Below, in pieces: positions 45,033-53,200 of a DNA stretch of 64,000 nucleotides (positions are counted from its first letter, which is position 1; each line of letters starts with the position of its first letter). The position numbers and the translations under genes are program-made. Location: NCBI RefSeq assembly GCF_030695065.1, contig NZ_JAUYTR010000007.1:147862-211861 (forward strand). Direction: 5' to 3'. Source of the stretch: Sediminibacterium sp. (GTDB lineage Bacteria; Bacteroidota; Bacteroidia; Chitinophagales; Chitinophagaceae). The notes under the pieces were generated by a model. That model did no database searches. It had not been told where the DNA came from and saw only the letters and a program-made list of their open reading frames with translations.

Positions 45033-45064
45033 AAAAAAAAACCCACCTGATAAAATCAGATGGG
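45033..45064 (-). terminator. SAM-riboswitch expression-platform terminator
   Basis: Read on the minus strand: a 10-bp stem formed by CCCATCTGAT (45064-45055) and ATCAGGTGGG (45051-45042), with one G-T pair and a 3-base loop, followed by a run of nine U (45041-45033). It lies between the aptamer and the metB start codon, so SAM binding would be expected to favour this hairpin and stop transcription. Confidence 0.88.
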
Positions 45065-45108
45065 CATATATAATTTTCCTTTCGGTAATAATAAAAGCTT
45101 GACTCTGA

Positions 45109-45232
45109 CTTATCTTCCCCGTTGCAGTTTTAGTACAATCAGGATGGAATTGGCACCTTCATACTACAGAGTGAATGTAATATGGGTTGCCAAGGCTTCA
45201 CAGGGCCAAAACCCTCCGCCTTTCTTGATAAG
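45109..45232 (-). ncRNA. SAM-I riboswitch (S-box aptamer)
   Basis: Minus-strand RNA begins CTTATCAAGAAAGGCGGAGG and continues with GGCCCTGTGAAGCCTTGGCA, then AGGTGCCAATTCC, and ends GGGGAAGATAAG. These are the conserved SAM-I core blocks in order. The outer helix P1 pairs CTTATC (45232-45227) with GATAAG (45114-45109), and the kink-turn, J1/2 and the P3/P4 blocks lie at normal spacing. The terminator sits 44 bases further on. It should sense S-adenosylmethionine and control metB and hom. Confidence 0.95.
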
Positions 45233-45250
45233 ATTATTAAAGAACTACTG

Positions 45251-45282
45251 CAAAGATAGTGCAGCGGATTTAATCCACCAAA
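45251..45282 (-). promoter_or_regulatory. Promoter of the SAM-regulated methionine operon
   Basis: On the minus strand: TTTG (45282-45279), a 20-base spacer, and TATCTTTG (45258-45251), matching TTTG/TAnnTTTG. Transcription would begin about 45245, a dozen bases before the aptamer, so promoter, riboswitch, terminator and metB form one compact 5' leader of about 290 bases. Confidence 0.8.
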
Positions 45283-45381
45283 TTAAAAGTCTACTAAATT
45301 AGTAGGGTAATATAATTTTCTCTTTTTTAATCCACTTCAAACATTGAAGGCCTTCCCTTGTTTGTATCTTTAACCTCCATT

Positions 45382-48249
45382 ATGGCAAAGAAAGAAATAG
45401 GCAAGCAACCCACACTTGAGAATGACCAAGATTATATTCAGGTTTTTGGTGCCAAGGAACATAATTTAAAAAATATTGATATCTCTATTCCTAAAAACAA
45501 ATTGGTTGTTTTTACTGGGGTTAGCGGAAGTGGTAAATCTTCTTTGGCTTTTGATACCATTTACAACGAAGGTCAACGCCGATATATGGAAAGCTTTGGC
45601 GCTTATGCCAGACAGTTCATGGGCGATATGGAAAGACCTGATGTTGATAAAATTACGGGCCTTTCTCCGGTGATTTCTATTGAACAGAAAACCACTAATA
45701 AAAATCCCCGATCTACTGTTGGTACCGTAACAGAAGTGTACGATTTTCTTCGTTTATTGTATGCAAGAATTGGGGAAGCATATAGTTATGAGACCGGTAA
45801 AAAAATGGTGAAGTTTAGTGAAGAGGAAATTGTAGAAAATATTTACGCTCGTTTTAAGAATAAAAAAGTAAGTCTACTGGCTCCTTTAATTAGAGGAAGA
45901 AAAGGGCATTATAGAGAATTGTTCGAAGAGATTCGCAAGAAAGGGTTTTTAAAAGTAAGGGTAGATGGAGAAATTCTAGATCTTACGCCTAAGTTGCAAG
46001 TGGATCGTTATAAAATTCATGACATTGAAGTAGTGATTGATCGCTTGCCTGTTACAGATGAAATGCGTGTTCGTGTTAGTCAAAGTGTGCAGCAATCCTT
46101 AAAAATGGGTAAAGACTTGTTATTTCTTTTAATAAACGATACCAATAAAACGATTCAGTATTCTAAACAGTTAATGTGCGAAGACTCAGGTATCAGTTAT
46201 GAAGAGCCTTCTCCCAATGCATTTTCGTTTAACTCTCCTTATGGTGCTTGCTCTACATGTAAAGGTTTAGGGAATGTATATTCGATTGACATGTCGGCAG
46301 TTATTCCCGATAATACTTTGAGTATTAAAGAGGGTGGAATTGCTCCGTTGGGTGTGCAGCGTGATGCATATATGTTCAGGAATGTAGAACAGTTGGCTAA
46401 GAAGAATAAAATCAATTTAGATAAACCCATTAAAGATTTGCCCATTGCGGGATTGAATATCTTATTATATGGTAATCCGGAAGGCGATACTTTAGAAATA
46501 GATAATCCCGAAGAAATTGCTGGGATAGATCCGTACAGTGGAGATTTTGAAGGCATTATTCCTATGCTGAAGCGTTGGTTTACGGGCGTTAAAAGTGATG
46601 GTATGCGAGAGTGGGTGGAGCAATATATGGAATTGAAATTGTGTACCAGTTGCCAGGGCAATCGGTTGAAAAAAGAAAGCCTTTGGTTTAAAGTAGATGA
46701 AAAAAATATTGCTGAATTAAGTGCACTTAATTTAGATAAACTACATCATTGGTTTGTTGGATTAGAAGAAAGGTTGAATAAAAAACAAAACCTGATTGCT
46801 AAAGATATTTTGAAAGAAATAAGAGAAAGAGTACAGTTTTTATTAGACGTTGGATTAACGTATCTTTCATTAAGCAGGTCTTCTAGAACCCTTAGTGGTG
46901 GGGAATCTCAGCGTATTAGGCTGGCCACTCAAATTGGGTCTCAATTGCAAGGAATCACCTATATTTTAGATGAACCTTCCATTGGTTTGCATCAAAGAGA
47001 CAATCATCAATTGATTCATGCATTAAAAAATTTGAGGGATATTGGGAATAGTGTGTTGGTAGTAGAGCATGATAAAGATATTATGCTGGCTGCTGATTAT
47101 TTGGTAGACATTGGCCCTAGGGCAGGTAAATATGGTGGTAATATTGTTGCAGAAGGCACTCCTGCAGAAGTATTGGCTTCTAACTCTGATACTGCTCAAT
47201 ATTTAAATGGGCAAAAATCTATTGCAGTTCCTTTAGAAAGAAGAGTAGGGAATGGAAAAGAATTGATTTTAAAAGGGGCAACAGGAAATAATTTAAAGAA
47301 TGTTACTGTGCGTTTTCCATTAGGAAAGTTGATTGTGGTAAGTGGTGTGAGTGGTAGTGGTAAGAGTACTTTAATTAATGAGACTTTGTATCCACTTTTA
47401 TCTAAACATTGTTACAATAGTAAAGTGCATCCTATGCCTTTTGTTTCGGTGAAAGGCTTAGAACATATTGATAAAGTAATTGAGATAGATCAATCTCCCA
47501 TTGGTAGAACACCTAGAAGCAACCCTGCTACTTATTGTGGTTTCTTTACCGAAATAAGAACCTTGTTTGCTGCAGTGCCCGAAGCTAAAATTCGGGGCTA
47601 TGCTGCTGGTCGTTTTTCATTTAATGTGAAGGGCGGTCGTTGTGATGTTTGCGAAGGGGGTGGTATGAAAGTGATTGAAATGAATTTTCTTCCGGATGTA
47701 TATGTGAATTGCGAAAAATGCAATGGTAAAAGATACAATCGCGAAACATTGGAAATTCGTTACAAAGGAAAATCAATCAGTGATGTATTGAATATGACGG
47801 TAGATGAAGCCTGCGATTTCTTTCAACCAGTTCCTTTCATCTATCGTAAAATTAAAGTATTACAAGACGTTGGCTTGGGTTATGTTACATTGGGCCAGTC
47901 TGCGGTAACACTTAGTGGGGGTGAAGCGCAGCGCGTAAAACTCGCTACTGAATTAGGTAAAAAAGATACCGGTAAAACATTTTATATTTTGGATGAACCC
48001 ACCACTGGTTTGCATTTTCAAGACATTAGTCATTTACTTGATGTATTGAATAAATTAGTAGACCGTGGTAATTCGGTGCTGGTGATTGAGCACAATTTAG
48101 ATGTGGTTAAAATGGCCGATCATGTAATAGACTTGGGTCCTGAAGGGGGCGATGGAGGTGGTCAAATATTATTTGAGGGTACACCAGAAAAAATGCTTTT
48201 GCACAAAACCAGCCATACTGCTCGCTTTTTAAAAGCAGAAATGAATTAA
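45382..48249 (+). CDS. uvrA: Excinuclease ABC subunit A
   Basis: 955 aa from the ATG at 45382 (MAKKEIGKQ). The frame is open from 45358, but the internal start fits the family better. Two ABC ATPase halves: Walker A FTGVSGSGKSSLAF near residue 45 and VVSGVSGSGKSTLINE near residue 660, two signature motifs SGGESQRI and SGGEAQRV, and Walker B YILDEPS and YILDEPT. Zinc fingers with CSTCKGLG, CTSCQGNR and CDVCEGGG, CEKCNGKR. It is the damage-recognition subunit of nucleotide excision repair. Complete. Confidence 0.97.
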   Translation: MAKKEIGKQPTLENDQDYIQVFGAKEHNLKNIDISIPKNKLVVFTGVSGSGKSSLAFDTIYNEGQRRYMESFGAYARQFMGDMERPDVDKITGLSPVISIEQKTTNKNPRSTVGTVTEVYDFLRLLYARIGEAYSYETGKKMVKFSEEEIVENIYARFKNKKVSLLAPLIRGRKGHYRELFEEIRKKGFLKVRVDGEILDLTPKLQVDRYKIHDIEVVIDRLPVTDEMRVRVSQSVQQSLKMGKDLLFLLINDTNKTIQYSKQLMCEDSGISYEEPSPNAFSFNSPYGACSTCKGLGNVYSIDMSAVIPDNTLSIKEGGIAPLGVQRDAYMFRNVEQLAKKNKINLDKPIKDLPIAGLNILLYGNPEGDTLEIDNPEEIAGIDPYSGDFEGIIPMLKRWFTGVKSDGMREWVEQYMELKLCTSCQGNRLKKESLWFKVDEKNIAELSALNLDKLHHWFVGLEERLNKKQNLIAKDILKEIRERVQFLLDVGLTYLSLSRSSRTLSGGESQRIRLATQIGSQLQGITYILDEPSIGLHQRDNHQLIHALKNLRDIGNSVLVVEHDKDIMLAADYLVDIGPRAGKYGGNIVAEGTPAEVLASNSDTAQYLNGQKSIAVPLERRVGNGKELILKGATGNNLKNVTVRFPLGKLIVVSGVSGSGKSTLINETLYPLLSKHCYNSKVHPMPFVSVKGLEHIDKVIEIDQSPIGRTPRSNPATYCGFFTEIRTLFAAVPEAKIRGYAAGRFSFNVKGGRCDVCEGGGMKVIEMNFLPDVYVNCEKCNGKRYNRETLEIRYKGKSISDVLNMTVDEACDFFQPVPFIYRKIKVLQDVGLGYVTLGQSAVTLSGGEAQRVKLATELGKKDTGKTFYILDEPTTGLHFQDISHLLDVLNKLVDRGNSVLVIEHNLDVVKMADHVIDLGPEGGDGGGQILFEGTPEKMLLHKTSHTARFLKAEMN

Positions 48250-48258
48250 CTTCAAACC

Positions 48259-48750
48259 ATGAATTTAAACGACTTAAATTTTTTGCCTGAATGGGACGAA
48301 AGCAGGTATAAAGTAGGACCGGGAGATGCTGCGGAAGAATGGCGCAGAGGTCCTGCTAGGGCTATTGCCAAAGCTATGTACAATCAATGGAGAGAAGTAT
48401 TTGGTTTGGTGATTGCTTTTGCTGAAAACCTAGCAGATGATGGTGAGGAAACACATCCTGCATCTACTAAAGCGCTAATTTATGAGAACGTAATGATTGT
48501 TGCACCTAAAATTATTGGTGCCATCAGTATGGATTTATATGTGCTCAAAATGGAGAACGCTTCTAATATTAGAACCAATGCCAAACAAATGATGGAGCAG
48601 ATTGGTTTTGCAGTTCTAATGGGCTGGGCCGATGAATCGCATAAACATGTAATTGAAGAAGCACTGTATAAATTTAGAGAACTCTTTAAGCAGTGGGTTA
48701 GCACTTTTCAAAAAGATGCTTACGAAGATGAATGGGGCTTATTTGTTTAG
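48259..48750 (+). CDS. Conserved-looking hypothetical protein
   Basis: 163 aa, no family recognised. No signal peptide or membrane helix. Sequence is helical and acidic: DESRYKVGPGDAAEEWRRGP, then AKAMYNQWREVFGLVIAFAE, KIIGAISMDLYVLKMENASN and a C-terminal amphipathic helix with EEALYKFRELFKQWV. It begins 9 bases after uvrA and may be cotranscribed with it. Its end overlaps the convergent membrane-protein gene by four bases. Helix-bundle cytoplasmic protein is all that can be said. Confidence 0.75.
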   Translation: MNLNDLNFLPEWDESRYKVGPGDAAEEWRRGPARAIAKAMYNQWREVFGLVIAFAENLADDGEETHPASTKALIYENVMIVAPKIIGAISMDLYVLKMENASNIRTNAKQMMEQIGFAVLMGWADESHKHVIEEALYKFRELFKQWVSTFQKDAYEDEWGLFV

Positions 48751-49097
48751 TAGTCTGATTTCTTTGTGTGTAAAGGTTTCCATATTAAATAATAGTAGGC
48801 GAGTATTAGTATTCCTATTGTGAAAGGAATAAGGGCCAAGTGCTTAAATGTATAATTGCCCCAAATTGGAAGATGATCAAACCCGAAAAATTCACTAACC
48901 ATCCAATAAGAGTTGGCTGAGATCCAAACGGTAATTGCCAGATTATGACATAGTTCCGACACATATTGTCTGGTTCTATAGGCAATTACAATCGATATAA
49001 TGAGGGTAGGTATAATCATTGTTGTCCCTAGCCATTTTAGACCCAAACACCAGGCTACGTCTTTGAATAACCAAAACACAATGTGTAGGTTTTCCAT
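48747..49097 (-). CDS. Small four-helix membrane protein
   Basis: 116 aa from the ATG at 49097 (MENLHIVFWLFKDVAWC). The frame is open to an ATG at 49157, but the extra 20 residues are polar and the internal start leads straight into the first hydrophobic segment. Hydrophobic helices: WLGTTMIIPTLIISIVIAY, NLAITVWISANSYWMVSEFF, and HLALIPFTIGILILAYYYLI, with a weaker one at the start. No family recognised. Short tail-to-tail overlap with the hypothetical gene on the other strand. Confidence 0.7.
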   Translation of the reverse strand: MENLHIVFWLFKDVAWCLGLKWLGTTMIIPTLIISIVIAYRTRQYVSELCHNLAITVWISANSYWMVSEFFGFDHLPIWGNYTFKHLALIPFTIGILILAYYYLIWKPLHTKKSDY

Positions 49098-49199
49098 CTT
49101 TCTATACTTTAATGGAATATCATATCTATTGTTGTGAACCGAAGGGGCTTGCTCCATGCCTAATTCATTTGAGGCACAATATTAATTTTTTGTAATCAA

Positions 49200-50252
49200 T
49201 TAGCGGCTTAAAATATTCTTGAACCTTTGTATATCTGCCAATGGGTTAATAGGCTCGCCTTGCAACATATGACGGGTAAGCTGATTGGCAAAATAAGGGG
49301 CTAAGCTGCAACCCTTGGTGCCCATGCCATTTAATACCCCTATATTTTTTTGAATGGGATGGAAGCCCACAAATGGTCTACGTTCTACATTGGCTGGTCT
49401 TTCTGATGCTATATGGTCTACCACTTCATAAGGAAGCTTTAGCCAATTGGTTAATTGTTGGGTTGTTTTTTCTAAAAATGATTGAGTTGGCTCAAGGTGA
49501 TCGTATTTCCATTCATAGGTAGACCCAATCCAAAACAAATCATCTTTCCAAGGAACCACGCTAATTCCTTGTTTATATATATTGTTTCTTGGCAAGTTTG
49601 GTATGGAGGCAATTATGGCTTCCCCTTTATTGGTTGCATAGGGGAGTAGTTCAAAATATGGATTATTAATTCCCCCTGTTCCCTCGCAAAAAATAATCTG
49701 TTTGGCTTTGATGCCTTTCCACTCTATACTATTTGGATGGATGGTACAATCTTCCCAATTAAATTTTTCGGCTATCAAAGCATTTTGTTGAGCTAATTTT
49801 TTTCTAAATGCACTCAGCATTTCTTGCAATTGAATTAACCAGCATGGATGAATTTCTCCCACTCCAAATAATAAATGAAAATAAGCTTCCCATTTTTGCG
49901 CATCTGCCTCACTTAAATAGGTTGTTTCCTTGGGTAATCTTTCCGAAAACGCCACCTTGTTCTGTGGGGTTGCATGAAAGTCAAGAATATTGCATTGACT
50001 AATTAAATGCGTATTCAATTCTTTACCCAATTGCGTATAGGCATCTACTGCATATGGCATAAATAATTCTATTTCCCATGTGCGTACGATTCTTCTTCCA
50101 GTTACCGGATTAATGACCCCGCTTGCTACTTTAGTTGCACTGTTCGGGATGGATTCGTCTATCACTAATACTTGTTGTCCTGCTTTCATTAGGTTCCAAC
50201 TCAGCATAGTGCCGCACAAACCTTGCCCTATAATAATCGTATCAACCTGCAT
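49200..50252 (-). CDS. FAD-dependent oxidoreductase (DAO family)
   Basis: 350 aa. Dinucleotide-binding start VDTIIIGQGLCGTMLSWNLM with a following VLVIDE, then ASGVINPVTGRRIVRTWEIE. The C-terminal ERRPFVGFHPIQKNIGVLNG followed by GTKGCSLAPYFANQL is the FAD-closing half of the D-amino-acid-oxidase/glycine-oxidase fold, also seen in the MnmC oxidase domain. Soluble. Substrate unknown; amine or amino-acid oxidation is the family theme. It begins 5 bases after the end of the alpha-2-macroglobulin gene on the same strand. Confidence 0.85.
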   Translation of the reverse strand: MQVDTIIIGQGLCGTMLSWNLMKAGQQVLVIDESIPNSATKVASGVINPVTGRRIVRTWEIELFMPYAVDAYTQLGKELNTHLISQCNILDFHATPQNKVAFSERLPKETTYLSEADAQKWEAYFHLLFGVGEIHPCWLIQLQEMLSAFRKKLAQQNALIAEKFNWEDCTIHPNSIEWKGIKAKQIIFCEGTGGINNPYFELLPYATNKGEAIIASIPNLPRNNIYKQGISVVPWKDDLFWIGSTYEWKYDHLEPTQSFLEKTTQQLTNWLKLPYEVVDHIASERPANVERRPFVGFHPIQKNIGVLNGMGTKGCSLAPYFANQLTRHMLQGEPINPLADIQRFKNILSR

Positions 50253-50256
50253 AGTA

Positions 50257-53200
50257 CTATTGTTCTATTCTTAATTTGATTGCATTGGAATGTGCATTAA
50301 ATGCAGGCGCATACATACTTTGCATGCTTGCAAATCCAGCTGTATACAATCCTTTATGTGTTGCCCTTATGGTATAAGTAAATTGGTAATTTCCCTTTGG
50401 TAAATAGCTGAAGAAATAATTATTACTTACATCTTTAGTGCTTTGGTAATAAAATAAATTTTCTTGAAAACGATATCCACTCAATTGGCTGGTAGGTTCT
50501 GTTGCGGCAGGTCTTAAATCTTTCAAATGAACATAATCCATATCTCTGTCTACTTTCATGGATAATGAAACAGTAATTAATTCTCCTACTTTTACTGGTT
50601 CATTTTCATTCAATTCTACCCAAGCTTTATTTCGTTCAACCAATAATTTTTTATTAATCAACATTGGTCCTGTGCTTGCAGTAATTTCATCCATATTGGC
50701 TAAATACTGCCAGTAAATACTTCCATAAGAGGGTTGATCGGAAACCATATTCTGCGTGGCAGTTGTAACGGTTATATTTCCCATTTCTGCTTTTACTTTA
50801 TCTCCTTCAATTCTCTTTTTAAAATAACCAGATCCTTCCATTGTTTTTTCTGTTGCCGTACCAATGGTTGTTTTACCTAATTCTATTCGCACTGCTCTTT
50901 TATTGCTCATCCATTGTTGACCATTGGCTACCAAGCTGTATACTGCATCTACAGTAGCAATTCCATTACCCCAATGATTGGTTTCTTTATTGAGTATTAA
51001 CCAGGTAAGCATTGCATTGATTTGCTTTTGATAGGGCTTGGTGGGGGTTTCGCTGTTGATTTCGCTGAAGCAATCAATCATCATGGTTTGATGTACTATT
51101 GGCATTGCATACCAACGAGAAGTTAATCTGTTTTTCCAATACATTCCTTGTTGAGTATTGATTACGGTATTTTCTAATAATGCTTTTAAAATTTTATTTG
51201 CAAAACTATTTTCATTATTTCTTTTGGCAATGATTGCAATCATTGCTTGCGCATATTGATTTTGTTTATCCCAGCTGTTGCGGGCTATTTGCCAATAGGC
51301 TTTATAAGCGGTATCATTTTGAATGATATTTTCTCTGTAAAAACTTCTCATGTATAAATAATCCAATTGACTGCTTTCAATTTGTATGGGTTTGCTCTTT
51401 TTGTATTCATACCTGATTGCTTCATCGGTAAATGCCAACGCCTTCATCAATATTGGTCTTAACTGCGCCGATATAGATGGTGTAATGGCGCCGATTCTTT
51501 TTAATTTGCCGATGCCTGTTAATATGTAACGAGTGATGTATTCGTCTGAACGCCCACCTTCAAACCAACTAAAGCTTCCATCGGGTAATTGTAGCTTAGC
51601 TAGTTGAACTAACCAGGCTTCGTTTTCTTTGGTAATGGTTTGTACATCCATTTGATTGGCCAATTCTCTCAATAAAATATTGCCCGATTTGGCATCCATT
51701 ACCCAGGGCGTTTCTTGTAATAATATTTGTTTGAGTTCGGCATTCTTTTCTAGCGGATTATTTAGTACTGTACTATCCTTTTTCCATTCTTCTAGAACGG
51801 TTGCAATCCTTGGATATTTATTCAATAAATGCAAAGCCATCAGGTTGGCATAAATGCGATTGAATTGATGAATAGCGGAACGCTCCGGATCAGTTTTTAA
51901 ATATCCCAATGCCTGCACGGCATTCCATATGGGCTGTGTGGTATATTCTACTGTTAATCCTTGTGTACTTATTCCTTCGCTTTGATTGTTGAGTAGTTTT
52001 TCAAAACGAAATTGTTGGGTCGTATCTTTTTGTAAATAAATGGGTAAGTTTTCTGTAACCAATTGCCTATTACTTAAAACCGCAACCGTATTTTCTTCCC
52101 CATCGCTTAACTCATTCGTTCTTGCTATAATTCGATACCTGAGTGGCTTATTATAACTAAAAGGAACTTGTATAGGAAACTGTGCAATGCTCGACTGCCG
52201 TGCTTCTACGGTAAAATATTGTTGCGGAAAAACATTTTGAAACCATCCGTCTACAGATGTTTGTGTAGTTGCGTCTATTAACTCTAATGCAATCGTGCCC
52301 GTTAATTCTTTACTGGTTAGGTTGGCAATTTTTACACTCAATTCCATCTGATCGCCCTCTCTTAAAAAGCGTGGGATATTGGGTTGCACCATCAAACTTT
52401 TTTGCGTCATCAATTTTTGTTCGGCATAGCCTGTTGCCAAATCCTTGGTATGTGCAAAGCTCATCCATTTCCATTGGGTTACTGCATCCGGAAACTGAAA
52501 ACTGAATTGGTATTTTCCTGAACTGTCTGCATATAGTTGCGGAAAAAAGAAGGCAGTTTCATTAAAGTTGGCTCTTACTTGAACCAAATCTTGGGCTTGC
52601 TTATTGCCAGGTATTAATCTTCCATTTCTAATAATATCTCCTGTAATAGGGTCTACTATTTCTACCGAAGTAAATACTTTGTCGTAATTCTCTTCTTTAA
52701 TGGTGCTGGATCCTCTAATTGCAATATTGCTAGGTGAAGGTGAAGCAGTCATTGCTTTTTTTGATTCAGCGGCCATGGTTTCATACATTCTTTGTTCTCT
52801 TATTCTCCAAGCCAGATTAATGGATGACAAAAGACTTGGTCGCTCATAAGGTTTAGCTTCGCAAAAACATTCATTGTTGTCAAATTGACGGATGGATTCT
52901 GTTCTAAAAATACTGCTACTAAAATTGGTACTGCTGTTGTTGGTATTCCATAAATTCAACGGATCCCATTTATTCGGATACAAAGCATCTAAACTTGCAT
53001 CGTACATAGCAGTTAATATTTCTGCCGCTTTTTCTTTTCCATTGAGACCCTCTATTTCAATTGTCCAAGTTTCTTTTGCTCCTGGCTCATTGATATTTCT
53101 AAATGACCCAGTTCTAATTTTTAATTCCTTATTGTTGAATGGAACAGCAATGGCATGTTGATGGGTAAACAGTCTGCCCATCCATATATAGGCTTCAGTA

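Noticed and set aside
45060..45302. 80-codon open frame on the plus strand
   Set aside because: It lies antisense to the SAM-I riboswitch and its terminator; the conserved RNA explains the sequence.
45325..45375. TATCTTTA before uvrA as a -7 promoter element
   Set aside because: No TTTG lies 19-21 bases upstream; the nearest TTGA gives a 17-base spacer, so the match is not convincing.
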